Assembly (NCBI RefSeq): GCF_003719725.1 | Contig: NZ_RIAX01000004.1 | Location: 62,001 to 126,000 of the forward strand | DNA length: 64,000 nt | Reading direction: 5' to 3' | DNA from: Planococcus salinus | Lineage (GTDB): Bacteria; Bacillota; Bacilli; Bacillales_A; Planococcaceae | In this document: positions 26,742 to 37,165 of the stretch, piece after piece | Layout of the letters: each line of letters starts with the position of its first letter | Numbering within the stretch: the first letter of the stretch is position 1 | The notes under the pieces: model-generated | The model's database searches: none | Told to the model about the DNA's origin: nothing | What the model saw: only the letters and a program-made list of their open reading frames with translations | Translations under genes and position numbers: made by a program

Positions 26742-28163
26742 TTACTTCAAAGTTTCCAAAGTAACCGATTCTTCGACATTTGCAGTAGGTTTTTCAGTCT
26801 CAGGTTGAGGGTATACCTTGCATATCCAGAGTTTCATCAACGTATAATACAGGGCAGCTGCTATGAGTAAGGCTGAAAAGAAACCATAATCAGGGAACAA
26901 CAATACTGACACACCAGAAGGTACGTAAGCAATAAGCGCTGCTGGATTGACGTTATTCCAATATTTGTATTGGCCATCCACTTTATAAAGTTCTTCAGTA
27001 TTCAAAGTTCGCTTTCTAAGCAAATAATAATCTGCAAACATGATTCCCACTATTGGAGCCAATAAAGCGGTAATTACCATAAGAATTTGTGGTACAAAAT
27101 CTGCGTATGCCCACGGCTGGGCTATCAGACCGATAACCCCTGCAACAATGGCACCTGTGGCAAAGGAAATTTTTCGAGGGAAAAAGTTGACGATTATATA
27201 TCCTGGCGGCAATAAATTTGCGCTAATATTAGTTGACCATTGAGCCAAAATAATAAAGACTAAGCAAGCTATCAAAACTACCGGACTGTTTGCACCCATG
27301 GTGGCAACCATTACATCGATGGGATTCCAGTTTCCAGTAGCAACTCCACTCGTTAATCCTAAGATTGTAAACATTAACATTGCACCTACAAGGCCGAATG
27401 TGTGACCAATCGAACTGCCTTTGTTTAATTTAAACCAATTGTTTTCTCCTTTTTTCACATTGACTTTTAAAAATCTGGTGAAGTCCGGTGCGTTCAGGGC
27501 CATGGTGATGTAGGTACCCATCATAACCACAATAGCGTAGCCCATCGAGATACCGCCTTCTCCGCCTCTTGAAAAAATGTCTCCAAAAGTTAAGCTGTAA
27601 GATGTCATCACCACATATTGCAAATAAATTCCGATTATTATAATGCTTGGGGCAGCAAGCCATTGAAAGCGGCTAATAGTCTTTATCCCCATTGCTGTAT
27701 TAATGATTTGAACCGCCCCAAATAATATAATGAGCAAGGTTAGATTTGAATACCCTGTAAGCATCTCCATGATGATATTGAGAGCATAAGCTCCCATCCA
27801 CGTTTGGAAACCAAACCAAAATATAGCAGGAAGCGCTCTAAAGAAGGCTGGAATATGTGCTCCCAAGTAACCAAAACTGGCTCTGATAAAGACAGCATAA
27901 GGAATACCATATTTAATTCCGATGTCTCCAAGCAAGGTCAAGAGTAAGGCAACGATTAAATTCCCTACTATACAAGCGATAATGATTTGAACTGGAGATA
28001 ACGCCGGATATAATTGGGCTGCAGCAATGAATGTGACAAGTTGCACTGCAATCCCGATCCATAAAAGAAAGAAACCGAATGTCGATATGGTTCTTTCTCT
28101 ATCTGTCGTAGGCATAATATCTTTCCCTGTTAAGCTGATCCCTTTTTCGCTGGTCTTTTGCAT
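26742..28163 (-). CDS. NCS1-family nucleobase/hydantoin permease, first copy
   Basis: A 473-residue NCS1 transporter with [21 protein letters not shown] near residues 83-103, [22 protein letters not shown] and [13 protein letters not shown]. It shares the family layout with the other permease of the operon but differs in sequence, so the two may import different cyclic ureides or different sides of one racemic pair. GAAGGAGAC precedes the ATG. The 145-base upstream gap is the largest in the operon and carries a weak sigma-54-like sequence that lacks the essential GG. Confidence 0.9.
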   Translation of the reverse strand: MQKTSEKGISLTGKDIMPTTDRERTISTFGFFLLWIGIAVQLVTFIAAAQLYPALSPVQIIIACIVGNLIVALLLTLLGDIGIKYGIPYAVFIRASFGYLGAHIPAFFRALPAIFWFGFQTWMGAYALNIIMEMLTGYSNLTLLIILFGAVQIINTAMGIKTISRFQWLAAPSIIIIGIYLQYVVMTSYSLTFGDIFSRGGEGGISMGYAIVVMMGTYITMALNAPDFTRFLKVNVKKGENNWFKLNKGSSIGHTFGLVGAMLMFTILGLTSGVATGNWNPIDVMVATMGANSPVVLIACLVFIILAQWSTNISANLLPPGYIIVNFFPRKISFATGAIVAGVIGLIAQPWAYADFVPQILMVITALLAPIVGIMFADYYLLRKRTLNTEELYKVDGQYKYWNNVNPAALIAYVPSGVSVLLFPDYGFFSALLIAAALYYTLMKLWICKVYPQPETEKPTANVEESVTLETLK

Positions 28164-28308
28164 AATCTAGTCTCCTTCACTGAGTAATTTTAAACTCATC
28201 CGAGGTAGCATCAGCAATAGTCGTGATAATCAAATCTTGTTGGAATATCTAAATCTCTTACCTTGTTCACTTAGTAGTGGTATTATCACTATCGGGAATT
28301 TCACTTGC

Positions 28309-29565
28309 TCATTTTTCATTTAGCAACACTCTCGCCGTGTCGAGTAAGACTTCTGTTCCTTTGGCAATGTCTTCCTTATCGGCCCATTCTTCCAGTTGAT
28401 GACTTATGCCGCTTCTGCATCTGACAAAAAGCAATCCTACTTCGGTTATTTCTGCAACCAGCATGGCATCGTGGCCTGCTCCACTGATCATAGATCTTGG
28501 AGACAGTCCAACGGAATCCATACTCTTTAACAGCTGTTCTGTAACCCGGGGGCTGCAGGAAACCGGAGGGACTCGCATCCCTTCCTTCAGGATCCATTGC
28601 AGTTTGCGTTGTTTACATACAGTTTCCACCTTCGCCTGAATTTCCTGATAGAGCTTTTCCCGTCTCTCTAATTCGACATCCCGCAAATCCAAAGAAAATT
28701 TCACTTCACCCGGAATAATGTTGCTGCCTCCAGGCAACGCTTCCAGAATGCCTACTGTGCCAACCGTTTCCTCCCTGGAAGGATGATTGCAGACTTCCTC
28801 GATATAAAGAATGATCTCCGCTACAGCAGGTACCGGATCTTTCCTCAACTGCATGGGAACCGTCCCCGCATGCCCAGCTTCTCCAGTAATACTGAAAGTC
28901 ATCCAATGAGGACCCGCAATATGACTGACGATCCCGACCGGCTCACCTTGCTGTTCCAAATAAGGGCCTTGTTCAATATGCATTTCCAAATATGCGTGAA
29001 TATCATCATTGGTCAAAACTGATTCTTGGATTCTTTCAGGGTCAATCTCCTCTGCAAAGTCAGAAAGTGCATCATAACGAGTAATGTTTTTTTCGTCCAT
29101 CCTTTGCAAGTCTTTCTCCGTGATTTTGCCAATCACTCCTCTGCTGCCAAACAAACCATCATTGAACCTGGAACCTTCCTCTTCGCAAAAAGCTACTATC
29201 TCCAATGATCTTTTATGCGGAAAATTTTCCTCATAGAGAATTTCTGCAATTTCAATGCCGCCGAGAACACCAATGATTCCATCAAATCTGCCACCGTTTT
29301 TAACAGAGTCTATGTGAGAGCCAATAATTACCGGTGATAAAGAGGGATCTGTTCCCTCTTTACGACCGATTAAATTCCCAAAATGGTCATAACGGACCGT
29401 CATACCAATAGCTGTCATCCAACTAATGACAAGTTCGTGGCCTTTTTTATCTTCAGAAGATAATGCCCGTCTCGTGACTCCTCCTTCCGGAGCTCTTCCA
29501 ACCTCCCCCAACTCCAAAATTCTTTCGAATAAACGCGTTGCATTCACTTTTTGTGATACTTGCAT
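28309..29565 (-). CDS. hyuC: N-carbamoyl-L-amino-acid hydrolase (M20 family)
   Basis: A 418-residue dinuclear-metal amidohydrolase of the M20 Zn-peptidase family. Metal-site and substrate motifs are IIGSHIDSVKNGGRFDGIIG near residues 80-99, FCEEEGSRF near 125, HIEQGPYLEQQGEP near 190, and GAGHDAMLVAEI near 365. It hydrolyses N-carbamoyl amino acids to the amino acid, ammonia and CO2, the last step of hydantoin use. It lies 20 bases after hyuB with AAGGAGAA before the ATG, which firmly links it to the ATP-dependent hydantoinase. A paralogue lies at 38.9 kb. Confidence 0.9.
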   Translation of the reverse strand: MQVSQKVNATRLFERILELGEVGRAPEGGVTRRALSSEDKKGHELVISWMTAIGMTVRYDHFGNLIGRKEGTDPSLSPVIIGSHIDSVKNGGRFDGIIGVLGGIEIAEILYEENFPHKRSLEIVAFCEEEGSRFNDGLFGSRGVIGKITEKDLQRMDEKNITRYDALSDFAEEIDPERIQESVLTNDDIHAYLEMHIEQGPYLEQQGEPVGIVSHIAGPHWMTFSITGEAGHAGTVPMQLRKDPVPAVAEIILYIEEVCNHPSREETVGTVGILEALPGGSNIIPGEVKFSLDLRDVELERREKLYQEIQAKVETVCKQRKLQWILKEGMRVPPVSCSPRVTEQLLKSMDSVGLSPRSMISGAGHDAMLVAEITEVGLLFVRCRSGISHQLEEWADKEDIAKGTEVLLDTARVLLNEK

Positions 29566-29585
29566 TCACATTCTCCTTCACGATT

Positions 29586-31358
29586 CTATTTCGATGCTCT
29601 GAGTTTGGTTGTCGCCTCTGTATCTAAGCGTCCGTCTTCCGTAATCACTACGCCGTATTCATCTCTGGCTTGTTCGATGAGAATATAATCATCCAAATAA
29701 TCTTCCAGCACGGCTTGCGGAGACCTTTCAAATGGATTTCCATACCCTCCGCCGCACGGACCTGTCATTTTTAAAGAGCTTCCTTTTTTGACAATTGTAT
29801 TTGGAATTTTAGACGGCAGTTCCTTTTCTGTTCCGTCCGGATATTTCAACGACAAGGCCCCTACTTTTCCATCTTTGCCATTCGCAAACCCCCATGGTTC
29901 GTATTTATGCCCATCTCCTTCCACAGAGAATCCACCCTCCTCCAGAAAAGTCATTTCCCTGATGGAGCCAATTCCGCCTCTCCATTTCCCAGGCGCGCAG
30001 TCGTGGTTCCTCAATTCATATCTTGTTACACGCAACGGATAATGGGATTCAATATCTTCAATCGGATTGTTCCGTGTGTTGGCATACAAGGTATCTACAG
30101 AATCCATGCCATCTTTGCCATAACGTCCACCGTAACTACCTTCCATAATATCCATGTAGACCCAATAATCTTTACCGCGCTTGCCGTTCATCGCCAAGAC
30201 TTTCAAATTCCCAACTCCGGCACTCACTTGCTTCGGCACTACTTCTGCTAAAGCTTTCATTAGTGTATCCGCCACCACATTCCCTGGACAGAAGCGGGCG
30301 ATGGTCGGTGCAGGGAAAATCGGGTTACAAAGCGTACCTTTTGGCGCCACTATCCTGACCGGTCGTGTCAGCCCAGTATTCTGAGGGAAATTTCCGTAAT
30401 CGACGGAATCCAATAGAATGGACCGCAATGTCAGATAAATGGCTATATCCACTGTCCCTTCCAAAGGCATATTGATCGGTTTGTCGTCAATCTGTGGAGA
30501 TGTTCCAGTCAAGTCCACTGTCAATTCATCACCTTGAACAGTTAACGTCACCGCAATCTTCAGATCTTTCTTGCTGGAATCTGCACTGTCCAAATATCCG
30601 TCCATCAGTCCCTCCGCATGGTATTCTCCGTCCGGAAGTTTACTGATGGCATTTCGCATCATTTTTTCCGAGTAATTGGTCAAACCTTCTGCTGTTGCTT
30701 TAACTGTATCCAATCCATATTTGTTGACGATTTCCAAATAACGCTCGGCTCCGATTCTTGCCGCTGCAATCTGTGCTTCAATATCCCCTACCACCATGTC
30801 CGAGCTTCGGATATTGTCTCTTAAGATGTTCCAGATGAAGGAATTTTTCTTTCCTTTTTCGTATACTTTAATTGCCTTGAACTGCAAGCCTTCAGCATAG
30901 GCATCCACCGCATCTACGATTCCACAGCTTCCTGGAGTAGAAGCCCCGACATCCAAATGATGTGCTGTGGTGACAGAGAAACCAATCAGTTTCTTTTCGT
31001 AGAATACGGGTACACATAATCCAAAATCCGGTCCATGTGATGCACCATGGTAAGTCGAGTTGTGTAAGATGACATCCCCCGGCTCGAAACGTTCGCCTCT
31101 TTCTTCCATGATTTGACGAATCCCTTTTACATATCCGGGAATCGGTCCGGATTGAAGCGGTGTACTGTGTGAAGACTCACATAATTGCTGATTTTCAATA
31201 TCCACCAACGCACAACCAAAATCTTCAGATTCACGGATAATACTGGAGTAAGACATACGAGCTAGTTTATGCCCCATCTCAACAGCCGCATTTTCCAAAG
31301 CGCCTAGCACAACCTGCATTGTAACAGGGTCCAACATACTTTTTGTTTCGATCGTCAT
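29586..31358 (-). CDS. hyuB: Hydantoinase/oxoprolinase subunit B
   Basis: A 590-residue HyuB protein with [21 protein letters not shown] at the start, [21 protein letters not shown] near residues 50-70, [15 protein letters not shown] near 105-120, and [15 protein letters not shown] near the C-terminus. With HyuA it forms an ATP-dependent hydantoinase (N-methylhydantoinase or 5-oxoprolinase type) that opens a cyclic imide ring. The ATG overlaps the hyuA stop by four bases, indicating coupled translation. Confidence 0.92.
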   Translation of the reverse strand: MTIETKSMLDPVTMQVVLGALENAAVEMGHKLARMSYSSIIRESEDFGCALVDIENQQLCESSHSTPLQSGPIPGYVKGIRQIMEERGERFEPGDVILHNSTYHGASHGPDFGLCVPVFYEKKLIGFSVTTAHHLDVGASTPGSCGIVDAVDAYAEGLQFKAIKVYEKGKKNSFIWNILRDNIRSSDMVVGDIEAQIAAARIGAERYLEIVNKYGLDTVKATAEGLTNYSEKMMRNAISKLPDGEYHAEGLMDGYLDSADSSKKDLKIAVTLTVQGDELTVDLTGTSPQIDDKPINMPLEGTVDIAIYLTLRSILLDSVDYGNFPQNTGLTRPVRIVAPKGTLCNPIFPAPTIARFCPGNVVADTLMKALAEVVPKQVSAGVGNLKVLAMNGKRGKDYWVYMDIMEGSYGGRYGKDGMDSVDTLYANTRNNPIEDIESHYPLRVTRYELRNHDCAPGKWRGGIGSIREMTFLEEGGFSVEGDGHKYEPWGFANGKDGKVGALSLKYPDGTEKELPSKIPNTIVKKGSSLKMTGPCGGGYGNPFERSPQAVLEDYLDDYILIEQARDEYGVVITEDGRLDTEATTKLRASK

Positions 31359-33433
31359 GACTGCTCACCAACCTTAATAATAAGATTTCCATATTCCTCA
31401 AGAACAAATTCGTTATCCGGCGGAATCACAGTTGTTGTGTCTTTTTGAAAAATGATGGCCGGACCTGCTATCCACTCTCCAATCGGAAGCAATTCCCGTT
31501 GATAATGAGCAGTTTCCACTTTTTGCAATTCACCTTGATGCCGGAAAGTCACTTGATCTCTTTTCACAACCGCTCCTTCTAAATCTTTGCGAGCTTGCAT
31601 TTTTTCTTTTTTCAGTTTCGGCATCTTCCCAGAGCCAGTCACACGAATATTAACGATTTCTATAGGCGAATCTGTAAACGAGTGACCATACTCATTCCTA
31701 TGCATTTCGTGGAAAAGGTCGAAATAATCTTCAATATTAGAATCAGTCAATTCGTCACCTGGCAGGGGAACCCTCAACTCATATCCTTGCCCAATATACC
31801 GGCACTCCGCGAAGCGCTGCATGGAAATATCCTCTTCCATTACACGGTCCTCCAACAATTGCTGTCTCAGCCCTTTTTCCAGCTCTTTAAAATCTTCATT
31901 AAGCATTGTCAAATCCAAATTATTGCTGAGAACGAACTCAGTTTTGATAACATCGTATTTTAAGTCGGTCGTTAACAGCCCTGTCGCGGAATTAATGCCT
32001 GGATAAGGCGGAATCACGATTTCCGGAATTTTTAATTCTCTTGCAACATCTACAGCGTGAAGTGGACCGGCTCCGCCAAAAGCAACCAACGAAAACTCAC
32101 GTGGGTCAGCCCCTTTTTGTACGGTTTTTTCACGTATTGCATTGGCCATGTTGTTATTCAAGATCCGGAGAATACCTTCCGCCGTCTCTTCTTTTGTCAT
32201 TCCCAACTTTTCAGCCAACTCCCCGATAACTTTGTGAGCAGCCTCTACATGCAACTTCATCTCACCGCCAAGGAAGTTCTCCTGATCCAACCTGTTCAGC
32301 ACAACGTTGGCATCACTTACGGTCGGCAATGCTCCTCCATGCCCATAGCAAGCAGGTCCTGGGACAGACCCCGCACTTTTAGGACCAACTTTGAATAGGC
32401 CGCCTTCATCTATATAAGCAATACTTCCTCCACCTGCTCCAATGGTATGAATATCAATCATCGGCACCATGACTGGATAACCGGCAATCCATGTATCTCG
32501 GGCTGATGCTTCCCCAAAGCCCTGCTCCGTTACAATGCCGATATCTGCACTTGTTCCACCGATATCAAATGTAATTAATCTGTTCCGATCTGATAAAGTC
32601 CCGGCGTATGCTCCGCCCAATACCCCAGCAGCAGGGCCAGATAAAAGGGTGTTTACAGGTTTGGCAGCAATGTTCTCCGGAGTGGCCACTCCTCCGTTGG
32701 AGCACATGATATGCAAGTCTGCTCCAATGCTGGCTTCCTTTAGACCACCAGAGAGATTGTCCACGTAATTTTTTACTTTCGGGCCGATAAAACCATTCAG
32801 TCCAGCAGTAGTAAAACGTTCAAATTCCCTGAATTGCGGGGATACGTCTGAAGAACTGGTGATGAATGCTTCCGGGTACTCTTCTTTGATCAATTCCACC
32901 ACTCTTTGTTCATGTTCCGGGTTAATATAAGAAAACAGAAAACCTACAATGATGGAAGTAACACCCTTTTCTTTCAGCTCCCTGATTGCCTCCCTCACTT
33001 CCTCTTCATTTAATTGCTCAATTACTTCTCCTTTGTTCGGACCCATCCGTTCCGTGACCGTTTGCCGGTTTCTTCTCGGTACTAAAGGGCGGTGCTGCCA
33101 GGGGATGTCTTGCATAATCGAATAGTTTTCAGGACGCTGATGGCGGCCGATATGAAGAATGTCTTTGTAACCTTTCGTTGTAATCATTCCAGTTTTCGCT
33201 CCATCGAATTCCAAAATAGCGTTAGTGCCGATGGTTGTGCCGTGGAAGACATGGTCAATTTCGTTTACACTTAAGTTATGGGCTGCAGATAATTCCAATA
33301 TGCCGTTGATCACTCCAATGGAAGGATCTTCCAGAGTTGTTGGCAACTTATGGATAAAAGTATGTTGTTTTTCCGTATCATTATAAAATACGTCTGTAAA
33401 TGTTCCTCCTACGTCTACGCCGAATAATTTCAT
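31355..33433 (-). CDS. hyuA: Hydantoinase/oxoprolinase subunit A
   Basis: A 692-residue HyuA subunit with an actin/hexokinase-like nucleotide-binding start [28 protein letters not shown] near residue 66, [13 protein letters not shown] near 290, and [19 protein letters not shown] near 465. It couples ATP hydrolysis to opening of hydantoin, N-methylhydantoin or 5-oxoproline rings together with HyuB. First gene of the operon, with AAAAAAGGAGGAAAATC before the ATG and a sigma-54 promoter 37-51 bases upstream of the start codon. Confidence 0.92.
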   Translation of the reverse strand: MKLFGVDVGGTFTDVFYNDTEKQHTFIHKLPTTLEDPSIGVINGILELSAAHNLSVNEIDHVFHGTTIGTNAILEFDGAKTGMITTKGYKDILHIGRHQRPENYSIMQDIPWQHRPLVPRRNRQTVTERMGPNKGEVIEQLNEEEVREAIRELKEKGVTSIIVGFLFSYINPEHEQRVVELIKEEYPEAFITSSSDVSPQFREFERFTTAGLNGFIGPKVKNYVDNLSGGLKEASIGADLHIMCSNGGVATPENIAAKPVNTLLSGPAAGVLGGAYAGTLSDRNRLITFDIGGTSADIGIVTEQGFGEASARDTWIAGYPVMVPMIDIHTIGAGGGSIAYIDEGGLFKVGPKSAGSVPGPACYGHGGALPTVSDANVVLNRLDQENFLGGEMKLHVEAAHKVIGELAEKLGMTKEETAEGILRILNNNMANAIREKTVQKGADPREFSLVAFGGAGPLHAVDVARELKIPEIVIPPYPGINSATGLLTTDLKYDVIKTEFVLSNNLDLTMLNEDFKELEKGLRQQLLEDRVMEEDISMQRFAECRYIGQGYELRVPLPGDELTDSNIEDYFDLFHEMHRNEYGHSFTDSPIEIVNIRVTGSGKMPKLKKEKMQARKDLEGAVVKRDQVTFRHQGELQKVETAHYQRELLPIGEWIAGPAIIFQKDTTTVIPPDNEFVLEEYGNLIIKVGEQS

Positions 33434-33469
33434 GATTTTCCTCCTTTTTTGTAATTACTAAAATACAAT

Positions 33470-33484
33470 GCAAAAGCCATGCCA
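33470..33484 (-). promoter_or_regulatory. Sigma-54 (-24/-12) promoter of the hyu operon
   Basis: The minus strand reads TGGCATGGCTTTTGC, with GG and GC separated by ten bases, exactly as in the TGGCAC-N5-TTGC consensus with one mismatch. It lies just before hyuA, next to a gene for a sigma-54 activator. Transcription should start near 33458. Confidence 0.8.
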
Positions 33485-33537
33485 ACATCAGAAATCGTTG
33501 TCTGACGCTGTTCATGGCTTTACTTGGTTTAAAGGAT

Positions 33538-33626
33538 TTGCAAAATCGCAATAAATTGTTCTAAATAGTTTAATTATTCTGTTATTTTAAGATTTGCAAT
33601 ATTGCAATGGTTTTGCGTTATTGCAA
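33538..33626. promoter_or_regulatory. Three TTGC-N6-GCAA sites, probable activator-binding sites (UAS)
   Basis: Identical half-sites occur at 33538-33551 (spacer AAAATC), 33594-33607 (spacer AATATT) and 33613-33626 (spacer GTTATT). The last overlaps the stop codon of the activator gene. They lie 54-142 bases upstream of the -24 element, the usual distance for enhancer sites bound by a sigma-54 activator. Confidence 0.75.
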
Positions 33627-35216
33627 AGTAAGATTGTGTTTCTTTAATTTCCTACTGATTGTAGAGATGTCCTGCTTTAAAAATTTCGACATTTCATATA
33701 AATTTTTTGATTTTTTTATAGTTTCAAGCAAAATTTCTTTTTCGCAGCGGTCCATTCTGTCTTTCAACGACTCATTTCCCGTTTCTGCCGAGTTACTGTA
33801 GCTGTTTATCCTCCTCATTGATGGAGGTAAATCCGTCAATTCAATTGATAGTTTTGGAGAAGTGATGACAATGCGTTCAATTACATTTTGCAATTCACGG
33901 ACATTTCCAGGCCACCTGTAATGAGTCAATTGCTCAATCACTTCTAAAGACAGGCTGCAGGATCGGTTGTAGCGGTTATTGAAAACCTCCAAGAAATGCT
34001 GCAGCAGAAAAGGAATGTCTTCCTGCCTTTCTCGGAGTGGCGGAACAGTAATTGGCACAACATTTAACCGGTAGTACAAATCGCTGCGGAACTCTCCCTT
34101 TTCAACCATTTCCTCTAAATTTTTATTAGTGGCAGCGATAAATCGGACATCGACAGTAACGGGGGCAGTCTTTCCGATTGGCATGAAGGATTTTTCCTGC
34201 AGCACTTGCAATAACTTAGCCTGTGTCTGCAAAGGGAGTTCCCCAATTTCATCCAGAAATAAGGTCCCATGGTCCGCGGCTTCTATCAACCCTTTTTTTC
34301 CTTGGATATTTGCTCCAGTAAAAGATCCTTTTCCATAGCCGAACAGTTCCGATTCTATTAAATGTTCCGGCAGGACACTGCAGTTTACGTTAATAAAAGG
34401 CGAATCTTTCCGATCACTAACGTTATGGAGGTGTTGAGCGAAAACACCTTTCCCTACACCTGTTTCTCCAAGAAACAGAACAGTGGCATCCGTTTTCGCT
34501 ACACGGTTCAACAAATAATAAATTTCTTCTATTTTGAGAGATTTGACTATGATCTTTCTATCTTTAGAATCTTTGTTGGCTTCTTTTGATAATAGCTCCA
34601 TTTCCCGCTCCGTCTGTTTCAACCTCTCCCTGAGTATCGACTCTTCCGTTACGTCTCTAGAGATATTGAGGATTTTTTCCAAAGAACCGTTCTCATTGAA
34701 AATCGGATAACCTTGAACATATAAGCGCCGGTTTCCTCTTGTCATTTGAGTTATTGTCACTTCTCGCATCGTCTCCAAGACTTTTTTGGTAGAAGATAAG
34801 CTCACAATTCCGCTTTTTTCAAGCTCAAAAATGGACCTCCCCACAAACTCGTCCACTTCAATACCCATTATTTGTTTGCAGTTTGAGCTCACCCTTTCAA
34901 CGAGTCCTTGATTATTTACGATGGTCACCAGTTCTCCCGTTGAATCCAGAATGAATTTCAGCTCTTCTTCTATACTTCTGTAGAGGCTGCTTTTCCTCAC
35001 ATAATTTTCCAATAGCCCCGGCTCAATTTGCGATGCCAGTGTATTTTCCGAATCGAGTTTTTGAAGATGAAAATCGCCACCTTCTCCAATACTGCAAAGC
35101 GAAGATGCGCTTTTTCTTGTGTGCTTCAAAAGTTCGGCAACCTTCGGAAAATCCACCTTTTCTCCTTTTTCAATTTCGGCTTTGTAGCTTGTTCCGTCCT
35201 TTTTTAAAATTAGCAT
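33618..35216 (-). CDS. Sigma-54-dependent transcriptional activator with PAS domain
   Basis: A 532-residue enhancer-binding protein. An N-terminal region and a PAS domain (about residues 80-195, LDSTGELVTIVNNQGLVERV) sense a signal. The AAA+ domain has Walker A GETGVGKG near 250, the sigma-54 contact loop GSFTGA (usual form GAFTGA) near 298, Walker B GTLFLDEIGEL and the arginine region LYYRLNVVPITVPPLRER. A Fis-type HTH ends the protein (EMSKFLKQDISTISRKLKKH). It should activate the hyu operon, whose promoter and three dyad sites lie directly downstream. AAAGGAG lies 13 bases before the ATG. Confidence 0.93.
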   Translation of the reverse strand: MLILKKDGTSYKAEIEKGEKVDFPKVAELLKHTRKSASSLCSIGEGGDFHLQKLDSENTLASQIEPGLLENYVRKSSLYRSIEEELKFILDSTGELVTIVNNQGLVERVSSNCKQIMGIEVDEFVGRSIFELEKSGIVSLSSTKKVLETMREVTITQMTRGNRRLYVQGYPIFNENGSLEKILNISRDVTEESILRERLKQTEREMELLSKEANKDSKDRKIIVKSLKIEEIYYLLNRVAKTDATVLFLGETGVGKGVFAQHLHNVSDRKDSPFINVNCSVLPEHLIESELFGYGKGSFTGANIQGKKGLIEAADHGTLFLDEIGELPLQTQAKLLQVLQEKSFMPIGKTAPVTVDVRFIAATNKNLEEMVEKGEFRSDLYYRLNVVPITVPPLRERQEDIPFLLQHFLEVFNNRYNRSCSLSLEVIEQLTHYRWPGNVRELQNVIERIVITSPKLSIELTDLPPSMRRINSYSNSAETGNESLKDRMDRCEKEILLETIKKSKNLYEMSKFLKQDISTISRKLKKHNLTLQ

Positions 35217-35746
35217 TTGCGATTTTCCGCTCCTTTTGTCTTTGGACTTTTCAAATCAGAACTTCAGAACTTAAATACAAAAAATACCGAATGCGATTGA
35301 CGATCGGTACCTGAGAAGGCAGCCATTCATTTCTCCGTTTCTTCGGCTGCTATTTTCTGACTCTGAATACATAAGCTTTTAGGCCTGGTTTTATCCTTTC
35401 CCTTCTTCTCCATAATATCGTTTTTATGAATGAAAAACCTTGCGAATATAAAGCTTTCTGCCTCACTCAAAGCGCAATGAAAATAAGTCACCCTTCCTTG
35501 AATTTTAATTTTTCCGATTATTACTAAGGGATCGTTTTTATGGAATTGAAGTTAAATATCGTCATTCAAAATTGGCATGTTAAAATCGTTTAAAGCGAAA
35601 TTCCTTCGTCAAGAAGAGTCTGTCATCAATTACGAGGATTTTACAATGGGGAGAACCCACAAACATTTTACAACGGATTCATGCCGCCAGTTTCCACTGA
35701 CGGCAAAAAACCATTTATAAAATATATTCTGAGTGAAGATTTTTCA
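35217..35746. other. Intergenic region between the activator gene and the dihydroorotase-like gene
   Basis: About 530 A+T-rich bases, no gene. It must contain the activator's promoter. A hairpin GCCGCCAGT...ACTGACGGC lies at 35683-35704, but without a T run on the minus strand, so I do not call it a terminator. No MITE or insertion sequence is seen. Confidence 0.5.
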
Positions 35747-37138
35747 TCAAACCGGCTTAACCAGCTTACCAATCGGCTCTGCCACAATCTTGCCGTCTTT
35801 CATGACAGTCGTTCCTCTGACAATTGTCGCGACTGGCACACCTTTTACCTGGAAGCCGTCATAAGCCGTCACTTTGCTTTTGCTATGAAGGTTTTCTTTC
35901 TTGATTTCCATCTGCTTATTCATATCCACAATCGTGAAATCAGCATCGGAACCTGTTTGAAGGGCACCCTTTTGCGGGTAAATGCCGTATTGTTTTGCAG
36001 GATTTGCGGACAGCAGCGAAACCAGCTGCTGCAGCGTGATCTTTCCTTCAGATACCGCATTCAGCATCAACGGCGCCAACGATTCGACTCCGCACATTCC
36101 TGCCGGCACCGACCAGAGGTCTCCTTGCTTTTCTTCTTCCGTATGAGGCGCATGGTCCGAACAGACAAATGAGAACGTTCCTTCCTCAATGCCCTGCCAG
36201 ATCCGTTCCTGGTCTTCCTTGTACTTTACAAGCGGATAGACTTTCATGGAAGGGCCGATTTTCTCATAATCCTCATTTGTCAGGAACAGGTAATGAGGAC
36301 AGGTCTCTGCCGTGATCGGGTAGCCTTCTTCCTGTGCCTGTTTGATCGATTCCGTGCCGTCCGCCGAACTGACATGCAGAATGTGCAGACGAGTTCCGGT
36401 TGCCTTCGCCATTGCGATACCGGCCTGGATCGTCATATTTTCCGCCAGGCTCGGCCGGCCAGCCAGAACCGTTTCATAATCGTCTTTCCCCGTCTTTTTC
36501 ATTTCCTCTGTCAGATGATTGATCAAGTCGCTGTTTTCAGCGTGGATGGCAAATGTCTTGCCGGTCTTGGCCACTTCCTCCATCATCCGGTAAACGCCGC
36601 CATCGTTGCTCGGTGGAATGACGTCTTCCATGCCTTCTTTGTAATCGTAGATCAGCCGGAAATTGTTTTTGTCCACCGCATAACCCCAGAAATACTTGAA
36701 GCCGATAACGCCGGAGTTGTTCAGATCTTTGAGTTCATGCAAGTTCAGATCGCCCAGGCAAATGCCCCACAATCCGAAATCCACATGAGCTTTCGGGCTC
36801 AAATTCTCTGTCTGCCGCTCAAAATTCTCTGCGTTGTTCACCGGTGGGTTAGTGTTCGGCATTTCAAAAATCGTTGTAATGCCCCCTGCAGCAGCAGCCT
36901 GTGTCGAATGAAAGAAATCCTCTTTGTATGTGGAACCGCCATCTCTCGAATGGACATGGGTGTCGATCAGTCCGGGCAATACGTATTGCCCTTCTGCATC
37001 TGTCGTTTCTTTTGCTTCACCCTCCAGCAATTCCTGTGCAATTGAAGCAATTTTGCCGTCCTTGATATAGACATTCGCCTGATACGTGCTTTCCGGAGTG
37101 ACAATTGTACCGTTTTTAATAAGGTGATCCCATTCCAT
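35747..37138 (-). CDS. Dihydroorotase/hydantoinase-family cyclic amidohydrolase
   Basis: A 463-residue amidohydrolase with all metal ligands of the cyclic amidase group: DTHVHSRDGG near residues 59-68, GFKYFWGY with the lysine that is carboxylated in this family near 150, FAIHAEN near 196, LHILHVSSADG near 250, and the catalytic Asp in CSDHAPHTEEEK near 320. The SDHAPH-TEEEK form resembles dihydroorotases, while the overall layout also fits allantoinase and D-hydantoinase. Next to PyrD- and PyrK-like genes and a carbamoylase, it probably opens dihydroorotate, dihydrouracil or a similar ring. AGGAGG... GGAGGTAA precedes the ATG. Confidence 0.85.
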   Translation of the reverse strand: MEWDHLIKNGTIVTPESTYQANVYIKDGKIASIAQELLEGEAKETTDAEGQYVLPGLIDTHVHSRDGGSTYKEDFFHSTQAAAAGGITTIFEMPNTNPPVNNAENFERQTENLSPKAHVDFGLWGICLGDLNLHELKDLNNSGVIGFKYFWGYAVDKNNFRLIYDYKEGMEDVIPPSNDGGVYRMMEEVAKTGKTFAIHAENSDLINHLTEEMKKTGKDDYETVLAGRPSLAENMTIQAGIAMAKATGTRLHILHVSSADGTESIKQAQEEGYPITAETCPHYLFLTNEDYEKIGPSMKVYPLVKYKEDQERIWQGIEEGTFSFVCSDHAPHTEEEKQGDLWSVPAGMCGVESLAPLMLNAVSEGKITLQQLVSLLSANPAKQYGIYPQKGALQTGSDADFTIVDMNKQMEIKKENLHSKSKVTAYDGFQVKGVPVATIVRGTTVMKDGKIVAEPIGKLVKPV

Positions 37139-37165
37139 TTTCCAATTACCTCCATGTCCTTTTAG

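Noticed and set aside
28213-28228. Sigma-54-like sequence before the first NCS1 permease gene (minus strand TATCACGACTATTGCT)
   Set aside because: Spacing and the TTGCT part fit, but the essential -24 GG reads AT, so a working promoter is unlikely.
35683-35704. Hairpin GCCGCCAGT...ACTGACGGC downstream of the dihydroorotase-like gene
   Set aside because: A perfect enough stem, but no T run follows on the minus strand, so it is not listed as a terminator.
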